DNA from: Polaribacter sp. SA4-12
GTDB taxonomy: Bacteria; Bacteroidota; Bacteroidia; Flavobacteriales; Flavobacteriaceae
NCBI RefSeq assembly: GCF_002163675.1
Contig: NZ_CP019334.1
Location: 940,001 to 1,004,000, forward strand
DNA: 64,000 nucleotides
Direction of reading: 5' to 3'
The first letter of the stretch is position 1. Each line of letters opens with the position of its first letter. The position numbers were made by a program, and so were the translations under genes. Of the stretch, positions 9,740-18,111 are shown piece after piece. A model generated the notes under the pieces. The model saw only the letters and a program-made list of their open reading frames with translations. It did not search any database and was not told where the DNA came from.

Positions 9740-10450
9740 TTATAATAAGTCTAATCGTTTCATTAATTCGGGTCTTTTAGAACGACTAACAGGTATTACG
9801 TCTTTCTTTATTAAGACACTATTATCTTCAATATCGATAATCTTTTTAATATTGATAATATAAGAACGATGTATTTTTAGGAATAAAGAGTCTGGTAGTT
9901 TTTCTTCGATCTTTTTAAGTGTAGAATGCACTGTATAATCTTTATTTTCAGTCTTTATTTTAATATAATCTCCTTTAGCTTCTATTAAATAAACACTTGG
10001 TAAATCTATTTTTATTAACCTACGATCTATATTTACATAAAAATCATTTTCTATATCTATAGGTTTAGGCGTTTGCTCAGATTTAGTAGCAACAGATACT
10101 TCTTTTTTCTCAGCCTTATCAACTGCTTTTCTAAAACGTGTTAATTCTAATGGTTTTAATAAGTAATCTACAATAAAATCATACTCGAAAGCTTCTATTG
10201 CAAATTTAGGATCTGAGGTTATTAAGATGATATTTGGTGGGTTTTTTAAACTTCTAATAAAATCTAAACCACTAAAATCTGGCATGTGAATATCTAAGAA
10301 AATTAAATCTACTTTATTTTCGTTTAAATATTTAATGGCTTGTATAGCACTAGGAAATTCTTCTAAAATATTTAGAGAATCTATTTCATTACACAGGGTT
10401 CTAAGAATAACCCTAGCCATTTTTTCATCATCAATAATAATACAATCCAT
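9740..10450 (-). CDS. LytTR-family response regulator
   Basis: This 236-residue protein has an N-terminal receiver domain (acidic pair Asp7/Asp8, phosphoacceptor Asp53 in FLDIHMPDFS, conserved Lys in LLKPL) and a C-terminal LytTR DNA-binding domain from about 130 (VYLIEAKGDYIKIKT, FLKIHRSYIIN, PVSRSKR). It is the last gene of the seven-gene signalling operon, eight bases after the Hpt gene, and the only member with a DNA-binding domain. It is therefore the likely transcriptional output of the relay. Targets are unknown. The family normally binds pairs of short direct repeats upstream of promoters. Confidence 0.92.
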   Translation of the reverse strand: MDCIIIDDEKMARVILRTLCNEIDSLNILEEFPSAIQAIKYLNENKVDLIFLDIHMPDFSGLDFIRSLKNPPNIILITSDPKFAIEAFEYDFIVDYLLKPLELTRFRKAVDKAEKKEVSVATKSEQTPKPIDIENDFYVNIDRRLIKIDLPSVYLIEAKGDYIKIKTENKDYTVHSTLKKIEEKLPDSLFLKIHRSYIINIKKIIDIEDNSVLIKKDVIPVSRSKRPELMKRLDLL

Positions 10451-10458
10451 AAGAAGAC

Positions 10459-10776
10459 TTATATAGTTTCTATATAGTCTGAAATGGCTTTTAAAATGTT
10501 CTCAAAATCTTGTTGTTTCTCTAAACTTAGTTCTCGAAGATTGTGTTCAAACTCATTAGCTATTTCATAACTTTTTTCAAGTCCTAAAATACTAATTTTA
10601 TGCTTAAGTTTATGAACATTTTCTTCAATTTTTTTAAATTCCTTATTTTCTAAGCTATCATAGTACTCTTTTTTTTCTTCAGGGAACTCTGTTTTTATAA
10701 CATTAATAAGCTCATTCTTAATAGATTCATCTCCTCTAGCTAACTGATTTATGTACTCTAAATTTGGTTGTTCCAT
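10459..10776 (-). CDS. Hpt-domain phosphotransfer protein
   Basis: A small all-helical protein of 105 residues. Residues about 48-70 contain the histidine phosphotransfer motif (ENVHKLKHKISILGLE), with His55 as the presumed phosphorylated residue. The usual Gly after the conserved Lys is replaced by His, a modest departure from consensus. It has no other domain. It lies between a histidine kinase gene (two-base gap) and a LytTR regulator gene (eight-base gap), exactly where a separate phosphotransfer carrier would be needed. Neither kinase in the operon carries its own receiver, so a relay of kinase, free receiver, Hpt and LytTR regulator is plausible. Stand-alone Hpt proteins acting after NO-responsive kinases are known in Shewanella and Vibrio. 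Confidence 0.85.
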   Translation of the reverse strand: MEQPNLEYINQLARGDESIKNELINVIKTEFPEEKKEYYDSLENKEFKKIEENVHKLKHKISILGLEKSYEIANEFEHNLRELSLEKQQDFENILKAISDYIETI

Positions 10777-10778
10777 TC

Positions 10779-11822
10779 TTATTTTTTTATGCTAAAATGA
10801 AAAGTAGAACCTACTTTTGGCTCAGATTCTAAATAAATATCTCCATTATAAACTTCAATTATTTTTTCTACAATAGACAAACCAATTCCTGTAGACTTAT
10901 AATCATCTTCTAATTTTTGAAATGCAACAAATATTTTCTCAAAATATCTTTTTTCAATTCCATTACCATTGTCTTTTATATAAAATTTCCAAAAATCTAT
11001 TTCTTCTTTGAAACCAATCTCGACAATAATTTCTTCTTTATCATTAAATTTAACTGCATTGTTTATTAAATGCATAAACAATTGTTCTAACCTAAATCTA
11101 TCTCCTTTAATAACTGGTAATTTTTCAGGGATAAGAAAAGTAACATTCTCAGGTTCTTCTCTATTTATTAATATTTCGCTAACTAAAGAATCTAAACTAA
11201 CATCATATAATTCTTTTTCAGATTTACCAATTGTAGAATATTGTAAGATCCCTTTTACAAGCGTGTCCATCTTTTCAACATTTTCTCTTATAAGCTCTAA
11301 ACTTTCTTTACCAGTAGCATCTAATATAGCTGAATAATCTGCTAAAACCCATGCTGTTAATGCTTCAATACTTTGCAATGGCGATTTTAAATCATGAGAA
11401 ACCATATGAGCATAATCATTTAATTCTTGATTTTGACGCTCTAAGTTTTTTAATAACTTATCTTTTTGTTGATTTATTTTAATTATTTCATTCGTTTGAT
11501 TATCAATAAAATCTACTAACTTTAATGAATCAGAACTTTCAATCGGACGATCATTCTTTAAATCATAGAATTGTAATTTATCAATTACACTTTCTAATTT
11601 TCTGATGATTCTTTTCTGAGAAGCGGTTTCTTCTATTAATTGCTTATTGGCTTGAAACAGTTCTTCTGAGCTAATTTTAGTTGCTCTCTGAAGCATTCCA
11701 AATTGATCATCAGCCACTGTATACGACTTATCTATTGCCTCAAAAAAATTATCTAACTCTCCATTAGACTGCAATTCTTGAGAAACATACTTTCTTATTT
11801 GTCTTTTTAATAAAGAATTCAT
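10779..11822 (-). CDS. soluble histidine kinase, partner of the FIST/NosP-like sensor
   Basis: This 347-residue kinase has no transmembrane segment. Residues about 1-60 are a conserved-looking helical region, residues about 60-130 a coiled coil, then a HisKA domain (DYAHMVSHDLKSPLQSIEAL, phospho-acceptor His near residue 142) and an HATPase_c domain with N, G1 and G2 boxes (NAVKFNDKE, IKDNGNGIE, STGIGLSIVEKI). It lacks PAS or other ligand-binding domains, so it probably takes its signal from a partner. The start codon overlaps the stop of the FIST gene (TAATG), which implies translational coupling. By analogy with NosP-associated kinases, the FIST protein is the probable input; this pairing is inferred from the overlap. 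Confidence 0.9.
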   Translation of the reverse strand: MNSLLKRQIRKYVSQELQSNGELDNFFEAIDKSYTVADDQFGMLQRATKISSEELFQANKQLIEETASQKRIIRKLESVIDKLQFYDLKNDRPIESSDSLKLVDFIDNQTNEIIKINQQKDKLLKNLERQNQELNDYAHMVSHDLKSPLQSIEALTAWVLADYSAILDATGKESLELIRENVEKMDTLVKGILQYSTIGKSEKELYDVSLDSLVSEILINREEPENVTFLIPEKLPVIKGDRFRLEQLFMHLINNAVKFNDKEEIIVEIGFKEEIDFWKFYIKDNGNGIEKRYFEKIFVAFQKLEDDYKSTGIGLSIVEKIIEVYNGDIYLESEPKVGSTFHFSIKK

Positions 11823-12967
11823 TATTCGCTAATTAGTGTAATTGTCATTGTTTGGTTATGTAAATGGCATTTGCTTTCTCCAGCAAGAGGTGCAATCTCT
11901 CCATAAGAATACAAACCTGTAATTGTTGTAGCATCTCCAACAACTTCCATAACTTCTTCTACTTCTTCTTCTACTCTTTGATCTAAAACTAATTTTCTAC
12001 CAATACAACTTACTAAGATAGCTAATTCGGCTTTCTTTTTTCTAAATTCTGATGCACTAATAGCTGCTTTTTCTGCTGCGTTTACGATGTTATCTACATG
12101 TGTCATCATCAACTGAACTCTTGATTCCTCAAAAATATCTCCAGCCAAAATCATAGAGTTTTCTTCTTCATCTATATTTAAAATGGTTCTAACAATATAA
12201 TCATTACCATCATCAGATTTTACATTCATTGGATATAATAAAGCGGCACCTGGTAATTCTTTTGCTTTCTCTCCTAAATATTTTTTATATAAATCTAATG
12301 CAGGTAAATTATCTAATTCATATAAGATGTTTCCTTCAGATTTTGTTACAACTCTTTCAGGACCAAATGGTGTCCAACCTCCATTAATAGAAAATGTAAC
12401 TTCTAAAGATTCTCCATACAAACCAATAGCAACCATTTCTCCTTGTTTTGGATTCTCATTATAAGAAGAAATTGTTTTTTCGAATCTTGCATCATCACCA
12501 CACAAAGCACCTGTTATTAACAAATTGTTATCTGTTGCAGCATTCATTCCTTTTGCTAATTGGCTTCCGTTTACAAAACTTCCTTCAGAAAGTACAAAAA
12601 CGTGTTTTAAACCTTCTTCTGGTAATTGGCTAATTAATTCTTTACCAATTGCGAAACTATCTATTTTAGCGTCTAAACCTTCACTTAAAACATTTGATGT
12701 CTTAATTACAAAACTACTTTTCTCAAATTCTATCGCTGTAATAGTTATCGATTCATCATCAATAGATTCTGAAGAGATATCACCACAAGCAGAACCAAAT
12801 ACAATATGTCCGTCTTTAAAAATATCTTTTACTTCTTCGTAAATTCCTTCATCTTCCAATAAATATCTATTACCAAAAACTAATACTAAAGGTGCTTTTA
12901 AGCTTATATTTTCTGATAAATATTTCCAATCAGAATTTTTATGTTTTTTAAGTTGTACGGTTTTCAT
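11822..12967 (-). CDS. FIST-domain protein, NosP-type candidate nitric oxide sensor
   Basis: The 381-residue protein consists of FIST_N (about 25-220) followed by FIST_C (about 225-365). Typical signatures are visible: VFGSACGDIS in the first half, LAILVSCIGRKLVLDQR and TGLYSYGEIAP in the second, then CHLHNQTMTITLIS at the end. There is no signal peptide, so it is cytoplasmic. FIST proteins partnered with histidine kinases have been described as NosP, haem proteins that bind NO and control kinase activity. I could not identify the haem ligand by eye, so NO sensing is family-based inference. The gene abuts the PAS kinase gene upstream and overlaps the kinase gene downstream by one base. Confidence 0.85.
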   Translation of the reverse strand: MKTVQLKKHKNSDWKYLSENISLKAPLVLVFGNRYLLEDEGIYEEVKDIFKDGHIVFGSACGDISSESIDDESITITAIEFEKSSFVIKTSNVLSEGLDAKIDSFAIGKELISQLPEEGLKHVFVLSEGSFVNGSQLAKGMNAATDNNLLITGALCGDDARFEKTISSYNENPKQGEMVAIGLYGESLEVTFSINGGWTPFGPERVVTKSEGNILYELDNLPALDLYKKYLGEKAKELPGAALLYPMNVKSDDGNDYIVRTILNIDEEENSMILAGDIFEESRVQLMMTHVDNIVNAAEKAAISASEFRKKKAELAILVSCIGRKLVLDQRVEEEVEEVMEVVGDATTITGLYSYGEIAPLAGESKCHLHNQTMTITLISE

Positions 12968-14950
12968 TTATCTTTTTTTTAAGGTGAAGAAAAAAGTGGT
13001 TCCTACATTTGGCTCACTTTCTAACCAAATATCCCCTTCGTTTAAATCAATTAATTTTTTTACTATAGATAGTCCTATTCCTGTTGAATCTTCTCTTTTA
13101 TTTAATGAAGTGAAAATTTTAAAAATTTTATCATGATATTTTTTTTCAATACCAATTCCATTATCCTTAATAGAAAATTGATGAAAAGTATTGTTGTCCT
13201 TATAATCTATTTCTATTATTCCTATTTCTTTATCAGAAAACTTAATAGCATTACTTATAAAATTTTGAAATAATTGCTGAAATTTAGTGGCATCTCCTTT
13301 AACTATAGGCAATTTATTTAATATATTAATAGATATATTTTCTGGAACAAATAATATCTTTTTTAAATCGCTTAAAGTCCTATTTAAATCTACATCTTCA
13401 TCTTCTTGTGATTTTGAACCTGCACTAGAATATTCTAATACATTAGAGATAAGTTTCTCCATAGTTTCTAAAGTAGTATCTAAAAGTTCAAAATTTTGAA
13501 GTGTCATTTCATCAAATTTACCTTCATTGTCTGCTTTAATCCAAGATGTTAAAGCATCAATACTTCTCAAAGGAGATTTTAAATCATGAGATACTATATG
13601 CGCATACTCATGTAATTGATTATTACTACTTTCTAATTCTTTTAAAATGCTTTCTTTTTGTAGTTCTAATTTTTTAAACTCTGTAATATCTAAATGAATA
13701 CCAATAGAACCTACAACTACTCCAGATAAATTATAGTTTGGGGCACTACTTACAAGCCAATGCTTAAAATTACCTTTACTACATTTTGTTTTTAATTCGT
13801 ATGAATTAGATTCTCCTTTAAGTCGTTTTAAATTTTCTTTTACTATAATATCTGAATCGTTTTCTACAGGAAAAATATCACTTTCAACCTTACCTAATAA
13901 TTGTTCTTCGGTATAACCAGACATTTCTGTAAAACTTTGATTTACCATCAAAATTTCATTGTTTGTATTCAATTCTACCAATCCTAAATTCATATTGGCA
14001 ATAATATTACTGTACTTTTCTTTTTGAGCTTCTAAACTTAAACTATAATTTTTTTCTAGCGTAATATCTCTAAATGTCCATAAATAGCCTTTCATTTTTC
14101 CAGCAACTATTATTGGTGTATAATTTCTTTCTAGAATTGTCCCGTCAATCATTTCTAATTGATCTCCAAATACTGCAACTTTTTTTTCAAGGATTTCATC
14201 CATTCTTTCTATAAAAGAAGAAGGATCTTTAAACATCAATTTATTTTGTTCTGAAGCTAATCTGCAATCCATCCCAAATAATTCATGAGGCTGCGCATCT
14301 ACTTTAAATAACTCACAAAATTTTGTATTTGATGAAACTATTTTTCGATGTTCATCTTCTAAAATAATACCACTATTTAGGTTTAAAACAAGAGCAGATA
14401 ACCTGTTTTTAGATTCTATTAGTAAATTTGCGGCTTCTTTTTCTTTGGTAATATCTCTTACAATACCTTGTGCAGCAACGGCTTTTCCTTCTTTGTTATA
14501 AATTAGAGTTGCATTTATTTGCACCCATTTAACTTCTTTAAATTTTGTAACGATTCTTGCAGTAAAATCATTAAAAAAGCCATTTTGGTATAATTCTTTA
14601 AAAGCGTTATAAGTATACTCTACATCCTCTTTATAGATAATATCTGTTGTATTAAAATTTTCTTTATCTATATCATAACCAAAAACATATATAGCAACGT
14701 CATTCATTTTTAAAACATTACCAAACATATCTATTACTAAATACGCATCATTTATGTTTTCAAAAATACCTTTTATCGTAGATGATTTTTCTTCTACAAG
14801 ATCATTCAACTTTATATTTGAACTTTTTAGTTCTACAGATATATCATATAATTCTCTAGATTTATCTTCAAGAATTTTTTCTGCAGATTTCCTTGCAGCT
14901 TTTTCTCGTTTTAGAGCACGTTTTAATATTTCTATTTGATCTTGACTCAT
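12968..14950 (-). CDS. multi-PAS soluble histidine kinase, partner of H-NOX
   Basis: A 660-residue kinase without membrane segments. An N-terminal coiled coil (residues about 5-55, KRALKREKAARKSAEKILED) is followed by three PAS-type domains (about 58-170, 185-298 and 305-430), HisKA with EYAHIVSHDLKSPLRSIDAL (His near 453), and an HATPase_c domain (NAIKFSDKE, IKDNGIGIE, STGIGLSIVKKL). Its H-box and ATPase region closely resemble those of the second kinase in the operon, suggesting duplication or shared downstream partners. The start codon overlaps the H-NOX stop (TAATG). H-NOX proteins typically inhibit an adjacent kinase when bound to NO, so this kinase is the presumed H-NOX target. Confidence 0.9.
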   Translation of the reverse strand: MSQDQIEILKRALKREKAARKSAEKILEDKSRELYDISVELKSSNIKLNDLVEEKSSTIKGIFENINDAYLVIDMFGNVLKMNDVAIYVFGYDIDKENFNTTDIIYKEDVEYTYNAFKELYQNGFFNDFTARIVTKFKEVKWVQINATLIYNKEGKAVAAQGIVRDITKEKEAANLLIESKNRLSALVLNLNSGIILEDEHRKIVSSNTKFCELFKVDAQPHELFGMDCRLASEQNKLMFKDPSSFIERMDEILEKKVAVFGDQLEMIDGTILERNYTPIIVAGKMKGYLWTFRDITLEKNYSLSLEAQKEKYSNIIANMNLGLVELNTNNEILMVNQSFTEMSGYTEEQLLGKVESDIFPVENDSDIIVKENLKRLKGESNSYELKTKCSKGNFKHWLVSSAPNYNLSGVVVGSIGIHLDITEFKKLELQKESILKELESSNNQLHEYAHIVSHDLKSPLRSIDALTSWIKADNEGKFDEMTLQNFELLDTTLETMEKLISNVLEYSSAGSKSQEDEDVDLNRTLSDLKKILFVPENISINILNKLPIVKGDATKFQQLFQNFISNAIKFSDKEIGIIEIDYKDNNTFHQFSIKDNGIGIEKKYHDKIFKIFTSLNKREDSTGIGLSIVKKLIDLNEGDIWLESEPNVGTTFFFTLKKR

Positions 14951-15489
14951 TAGTTTTTATTAACAATAAACCTTACTTCGGTACCGTCTTCTTTAATTTT
15001 TTCTAACACAATAGTTGCAGAACTATTAAAATGTTCAAAAGTTTTATTCATTAAACCTAGTCCAAAATGATGCATTGATCTACTAGATTTATAAACCATT
15101 ATTATAGAGTTTTCTGTTTTCTCTTCTACAATAAAAGTAGGTAATTCAGCTTTAGGGTATATTTTTTGAACTTCTACATGTATATGATCTTCAATAGAGG
15201 CTAACATTTCTATAGGATCATTATAAGTAGCCAAAAGACCTGGGTAGCTTCTTTCTATAATAGAGAAAAAGTGTTCTCCATATACTAATAATAAGTCATC
15301 TGTAGAAATACCTGTATTACCACTTAAATTTGTAACCAATTGTAGCATTTCAGAAAAACTATATGTACCAATGGCTGTATAAACTCCTTCAGACTCAAGA
15401 TTAGATTGAGAAATAATTTCATCAACCATTTCTAAACCAAATTTATCTTCTACTAAATCTAAAAACTCTGTAAAAACAATACCTTTCAT
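14950..15489 (-). CDS. H-NOX haem-based nitric oxide sensor
   Basis: The 179-residue stand-alone protein has the length and key residues of bacterial H-NOX domains. The proximal haem ligand is probably His104, in HIHVEVQKIYP, which keeps the seven-residue spacing to Tyr-Pro known from guanylate cyclase and Vibrio H-NOX. The propionate-binding YxSxR motif is intact as Tyr133-Lys-Ser135-Ser-Arg137. The N-terminus (MKGIVFTEFLDLVEDKFG) is also typical. There is no signal peptide, so it is cytosolic. It directly follows a receiver gene and overlaps the PAS kinase gene by one base, the classic H-NOX/kinase arrangement. Whether it binds O2 as well as NO depends on the distal pocket, which I did not resolve. 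Confidence 0.92.
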   Translation of the reverse strand: MKGIVFTEFLDLVEDKFGLEMVDEIISQSNLESEGVYTAIGTYSFSEMLQLVTNLSGNTGISTDDLLLVYGEHFFSIIERSYPGLLATYNDPIEMLASIEDHIHVEVQKIYPKAELPTFIVEEKTENSIIMVYKSSRSMHHFGLGLMNKTFEHFNSSATIVLEKIKEDGTEVRFIVNKN

Positions 15490-15903
15490 TTATATTTTTT
15501 TTAATTCATTTATACTCCAATACCCCAAAACAGCTTCGATTTTTTTAACATAATCATCATACTTTAATGGTTTTAAAATATAACCAGAAATACCTATTCT
15601 ATAACATTCTAATAAATCTTTTTGATTATCTGATGTTGTTAAAATAATAATAGGAATGTGTTTAAATTCATCGCTCTCTTTTATGATTGTTAGAAATTCT
15701 ATACCACTCATTCTTGGCATGTTTAAATCTAATAAAATAATATCAGGAAATTTGCTTTTATCTTCTAAAATTTTTAATGCTTCTTCACCATTCTTAGCTT
15801 CATGCATTGTGTGACCTAATTTTAATAAAGAGATTGTTCTCTTCATTTTCATTATTTCAATTAGATTGTCTTCAATTAACAATACTTTCAAATTTTTAGC
15901 CAT
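15490..15903 (-). CDS. stand-alone receiver (CheY-like) response regulator
   Basis: A 137-residue single-domain receiver: acidic residues Glu11/Asp12 near the N-terminus, phosphoacceptor Asp59 in ILLDLNMPRMSGIEF, conserved Thr in IIILTTSDNQ and Lys in ILKPL. It has no output domain. Such proteins either pass phosphate to an Hpt protein, act as phosphate sinks, or bind target proteins. It is the first gene of the minus-strand signalling operon and abuts the H-NOX gene with no spacer. Its likely place in the relay is between the histidine kinases and the Hpt protein, since neither kinase is a hybrid. The family resembles Rcp1-type receivers found next to light- or gas-sensing kinases. Confidence 0.9.
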   Translation of the reverse strand: MAKNLKVLLIEDNLIEIMKMKRTISLLKLGHTMHEAKNGEEALKILEDKSKFPDIILLDLNMPRMSGIEFLTIIKESDEFKHIPIIILTTSDNQKDLLECYRIGISGYILKPLKYDDYVKKIEAVLGYWSINELKKI

Positions 15904-16042
15904 CTTTAATGTTTTACCTTATTATAATACAATATTAGTCTATTTAATCAAAAACATACATAGAGTATTGGTCAGCTAAATAAAAGTGTCGACGAAATGC
16001 AAAAAAGTGAAGATTAAATATTTTTATATAAAACAAAGAAAA

Positions 16043-16062
16043 CTCCAACTTTTCAGTTGGAG
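16043..16062 (-). terminator. terminator after the KDPG aldolase gene
   Basis: A perfect 8-base stem (CTCCAACT with AGTTGGAG) closes a TTTC loop 48 bases past the aldolase stop. On the minus strand it is followed by a T-rich run (TTTTCTTTGTTTTATAT). It separates the sugar-acid operon from the signalling operon. Confidence 0.75.
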
Positions 16063-16068
16063 CTCTCA

Positions 16069-16091
16069 TAAATAAATAAATAAATAAATAA
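16069..16091. repeat. TAAA tetranucleotide microsatellite
   Basis: Nearly six uninterrupted copies of TAAA lie between the aldolase stop and its terminator hairpin. They lie in the 3' untranslated region. No function is apparent; copy number could vary between strains by slippage. Confidence 0.8.
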
Positions 16092-16109
16092 TAGTAATAA
16101 ATAATATTT

Positions 16110-16778
16110 TTATTTTCTAACTGCTTTTACAATAGCTAAAGCTGCTCTTACATCTTTCTCTAATTTTGCATAATCTTGATTCGCAATAATTTCTTTTGAA
16201 ATTAATTTAGATCCCATTCCAACACAAGTTACACCTGCATCAAACCAACCTTTTAAGTTTTCTTCAGTTGGAGAAACTCCACCTGTAGGCATTAAACTAG
16301 TCCAAGGTTGTGGACCTTTAACTCCTTTTACAAATTGTGGTCCATAAATGTCACCAGGGAATAATTTTACGATTTCACATCCTAATTCCTCAGCTCTAGT
16401 TATTTCTGTTAAAGTACCACATCCAGGAGACCATAATACTTTTTTACGGTTACATGCAATTGCAATGTCTTCTCTTAAAACAGGAGTTACAATAAAGTTT
16501 GCTCCTAAAGCCATATATAATGAAGCTGCACCTGCATCTGTTACAGAACCAACACCCATTATCATTCCTGGTAATTCAGCAATAGCATATTTTGTTAATT
16601 CACCAAAAACTTCGTGAGCGAAATCTCCACGTGCAGTAAACTCCATTAAACGAGCCCCACCATCATAACATGCTTTTAATACTTTTTTACTTAATTCTAT
16701 ATCGTTATGAAAAAATAAAGGAATCATTCCTGTTTCTTTCATTACTTGTGCTACTTCTAATCTTGAAAATTGTGCCAT
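16110..16778 (-). CDS. eda: KDPG/KHG aldolase
   Basis: This 222-residue enzyme splits 2-keto-3-deoxy-6-phosphogluconate into pyruvate and glyceraldehyde-3-phosphate, the last step of the Entner-Doudoroff route and of uronic acid catabolism. Visible hallmarks are the Schiff-base lysine in CEIVKLFPGD, the glutamate in LMEFTARGD, and the phosphate-binding MPTGGVSP. There is no signal peptide, so it is cytoplasmic. It is the last gene of a minus-strand set KDG kinase, phosphofructokinase, aldolase. The gap to the phosphofructokinase gene is 86 bases and a terminator follows. The pairing with KDG kinase and the absence of 6-phosphogluconate dehydratase suggest it serves 2-keto-3-deoxygluconate from uronates such as alginate rather than gluconate. 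Confidence 0.95.
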   Translation of the reverse strand: MAQFSRLEVAQVMKETGMIPLFFHNDIELSKKVLKACYDGGARLMEFTARGDFAHEVFGELTKYAIAELPGMIMGVGSVTDAGAASLYMALGANFIVTPVLREDIAIACNRKKVLWSPGCGTLTEITRAEELGCEIVKLFPGDIYGPQFVKGVKGPQPWTSLMPTGGVSPTEENLKGWFDAGVTCVGMGSKLISKEIIANQDYAKLEKDVRAALAIVKAVRK

Positions 16779-16864
16779 TTTAAAAATGTTTTTTGTTTAA
16801 TATTGTATTTGTTTAACTGCTATATAAAAATAAACAGGAAAACGAATTTATTTTATTTAATCGT

Positions 16865-18082
16865 TTAATTCCAATTTAATATTTTTTTGAAATCGTACGC
16901 TTCTGGATTTGGTAAATATTTTTTAGCCTCTTCATAATCCTTTTCTTTAATATAAAAAAGGTTGTTTATAAACAGTTGTGCCATATCAGAATTAATGTCG
17001 ACTAATCTAGGTGGAATTTTACCTTCATTATCTTCAAAATCCTTTAAATACAATGGCATTATATCACCCTTTGAATTTGCACTAACAATACAACCAGAAA
17101 CTCCTTGGTCATATAATTTTTTAACGCCTATACCCAATAATGTGCATAGCGTTAAATCAAATGCAATTGGTTTACAACACCTTAATTCATATCCAAGTTC
17201 TACAGGTCTAGATTTAATATCTAACCCAAGTTCTTTTAATTTAGTTTGTAGTAAATAATTGAATATATGAGACTTACTAACGTTTCCTAATTCAGGATGT
17301 CCATGATCATCATACGTGAAATTTATTCCAGAGTTGATAATTTCTTCTTCTTCCATAAAATGAAAAACACCTTCACTAACTAAAGCAACACCATATTCAA
17401 TACCTTGAATTTTACATTTAACAATCGAAGAAATAATCATATTAATTATCTTTTCGAATGTAATGTTGGTTTTGTCAAACATTTCTGGAATAATCATCAT
17501 TTGATAATGACAAGCAGATGCAATTCCGAATGCTAAATGTCCAGCAGAACGCCCCATTGCAGCAACTATAAACCAGTTTTCACTAGTTCTAGCATCTTCA
17601 TAAATTGTATTACCAATACGAACTCCTTCATCTTTGGCTGTGTGAAAACCAAAAGTTGGATTTCTATCAGGTAAAGGTAAATCGTTATCAATCGTTTTTG
17701 GAACATGAACATGTTTCACATCCAAGTCCTGACTATTCACATATTTAGTTAATCTATTAGCAGTTGAAGCTGTATCATCTCCTCCAATAGTAACTAATAA
17801 TTTTACATTATGTTTCTTAAAAAAATCTGCTCTGAAATCGCTGTCTTTTGGTTTAAATCTACTCATTATTAAAGTAGAACCTCCAAGACTAAAAATACGA
17901 TCTGCACGATGAAAATCAAAAAACACTAATGATGGATCATCAGAAAGTAATCCTTTATAACCATGGTGAACACCAATAACATCATAACCATCCTTTAAGA
18001 AAGTTTTGGCCAATGTACTTATAACAGTATTTATACCTGGTGCAGGACCACCACCACACATTATTGCAATCGATTTTTTCAT
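16865..18082 (-). CDS. phosphofructokinase with pyrophosphate-dependent signature
   Basis: A 405-residue phosphofructokinase A-type protein. Two residues that separate PPi- from ATP-dependent enzymes are visible. The GGDDT motif has Asp103 where ATP enzymes have Gly (GGDGS), and PKTIDND has Lys129 where ATP enzymes have Gly (PGTIDND). Both states match the PPi type (EC 2.7.1.90), which interconverts fructose-6-phosphate and fructose-1,6-bisphosphate reversibly using pyrophosphate. The catalytic Asp132 and a substrate-binding AAMGRSAGHLA segment are present. Being reversible, the enzyme could work in gluconeogenesis when cells grow on uronates that enter as triose phosphate and pyruvate, which fits its place between KDG kinase and KDPG aldolase. 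Cofactor use is deduced from these residues only. Confidence 0.88.
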   Translation of the reverse strand: MKKSIAIMCGGGPAPGINTVISTLAKTFLKDGYDVIGVHHGYKGLLSDDPSLVFFDFHRADRIFSLGGSTLIMSRFKPKDSDFRADFFKKHNVKLLVTIGGDDTASTANRLTKYVNSQDLDVKHVHVPKTIDNDLPLPDRNPTFGFHTAKDEGVRIGNTIYEDARTSENWFIVAAMGRSAGHLAFGIASACHYQMMIIPEMFDKTNITFEKIINMIISSIVKCKIQGIEYGVALVSEGVFHFMEEEEIINSGINFTYDDHGHPELGNVSKSHIFNYLLQTKLKELGLDIKSRPVELGYELRCCKPIAFDLTLCTLLGIGVKKLYDQGVSGCIVSANSKGDIMPLYLKDFEDNEGKIPPRLVDINSDMAQLFINNLFYIKEKDYEEAKKYLPNPEAYDFKKILNWN

Positions 18083-18111
18083 ATAAAATTGTTGATTTTA
18101 AGATTTAATTT

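Noticed and set aside
12448..12842. Two overlapping plus-strand frames inside the FIST gene
   Set aside because: They are shadows opposite a complete FIST gene; no start signals or family resemblance.
16069..16091. TAAA repeats as a CRISPR-like or phase-variation element
   Set aside because: The repeat unit is four bases without spacers and lies downstream of a stop codon, so no array and no reading-frame switch is possible.
16855..16870. TTTAATCGTTTAAT near the phosphofructokinase stop as an internal operator
   Set aside because: The CG-centred palindrome has mismatches next to the centre and lacks the AAGC end shared by O1 and O2; AT-rich chance match is likely.
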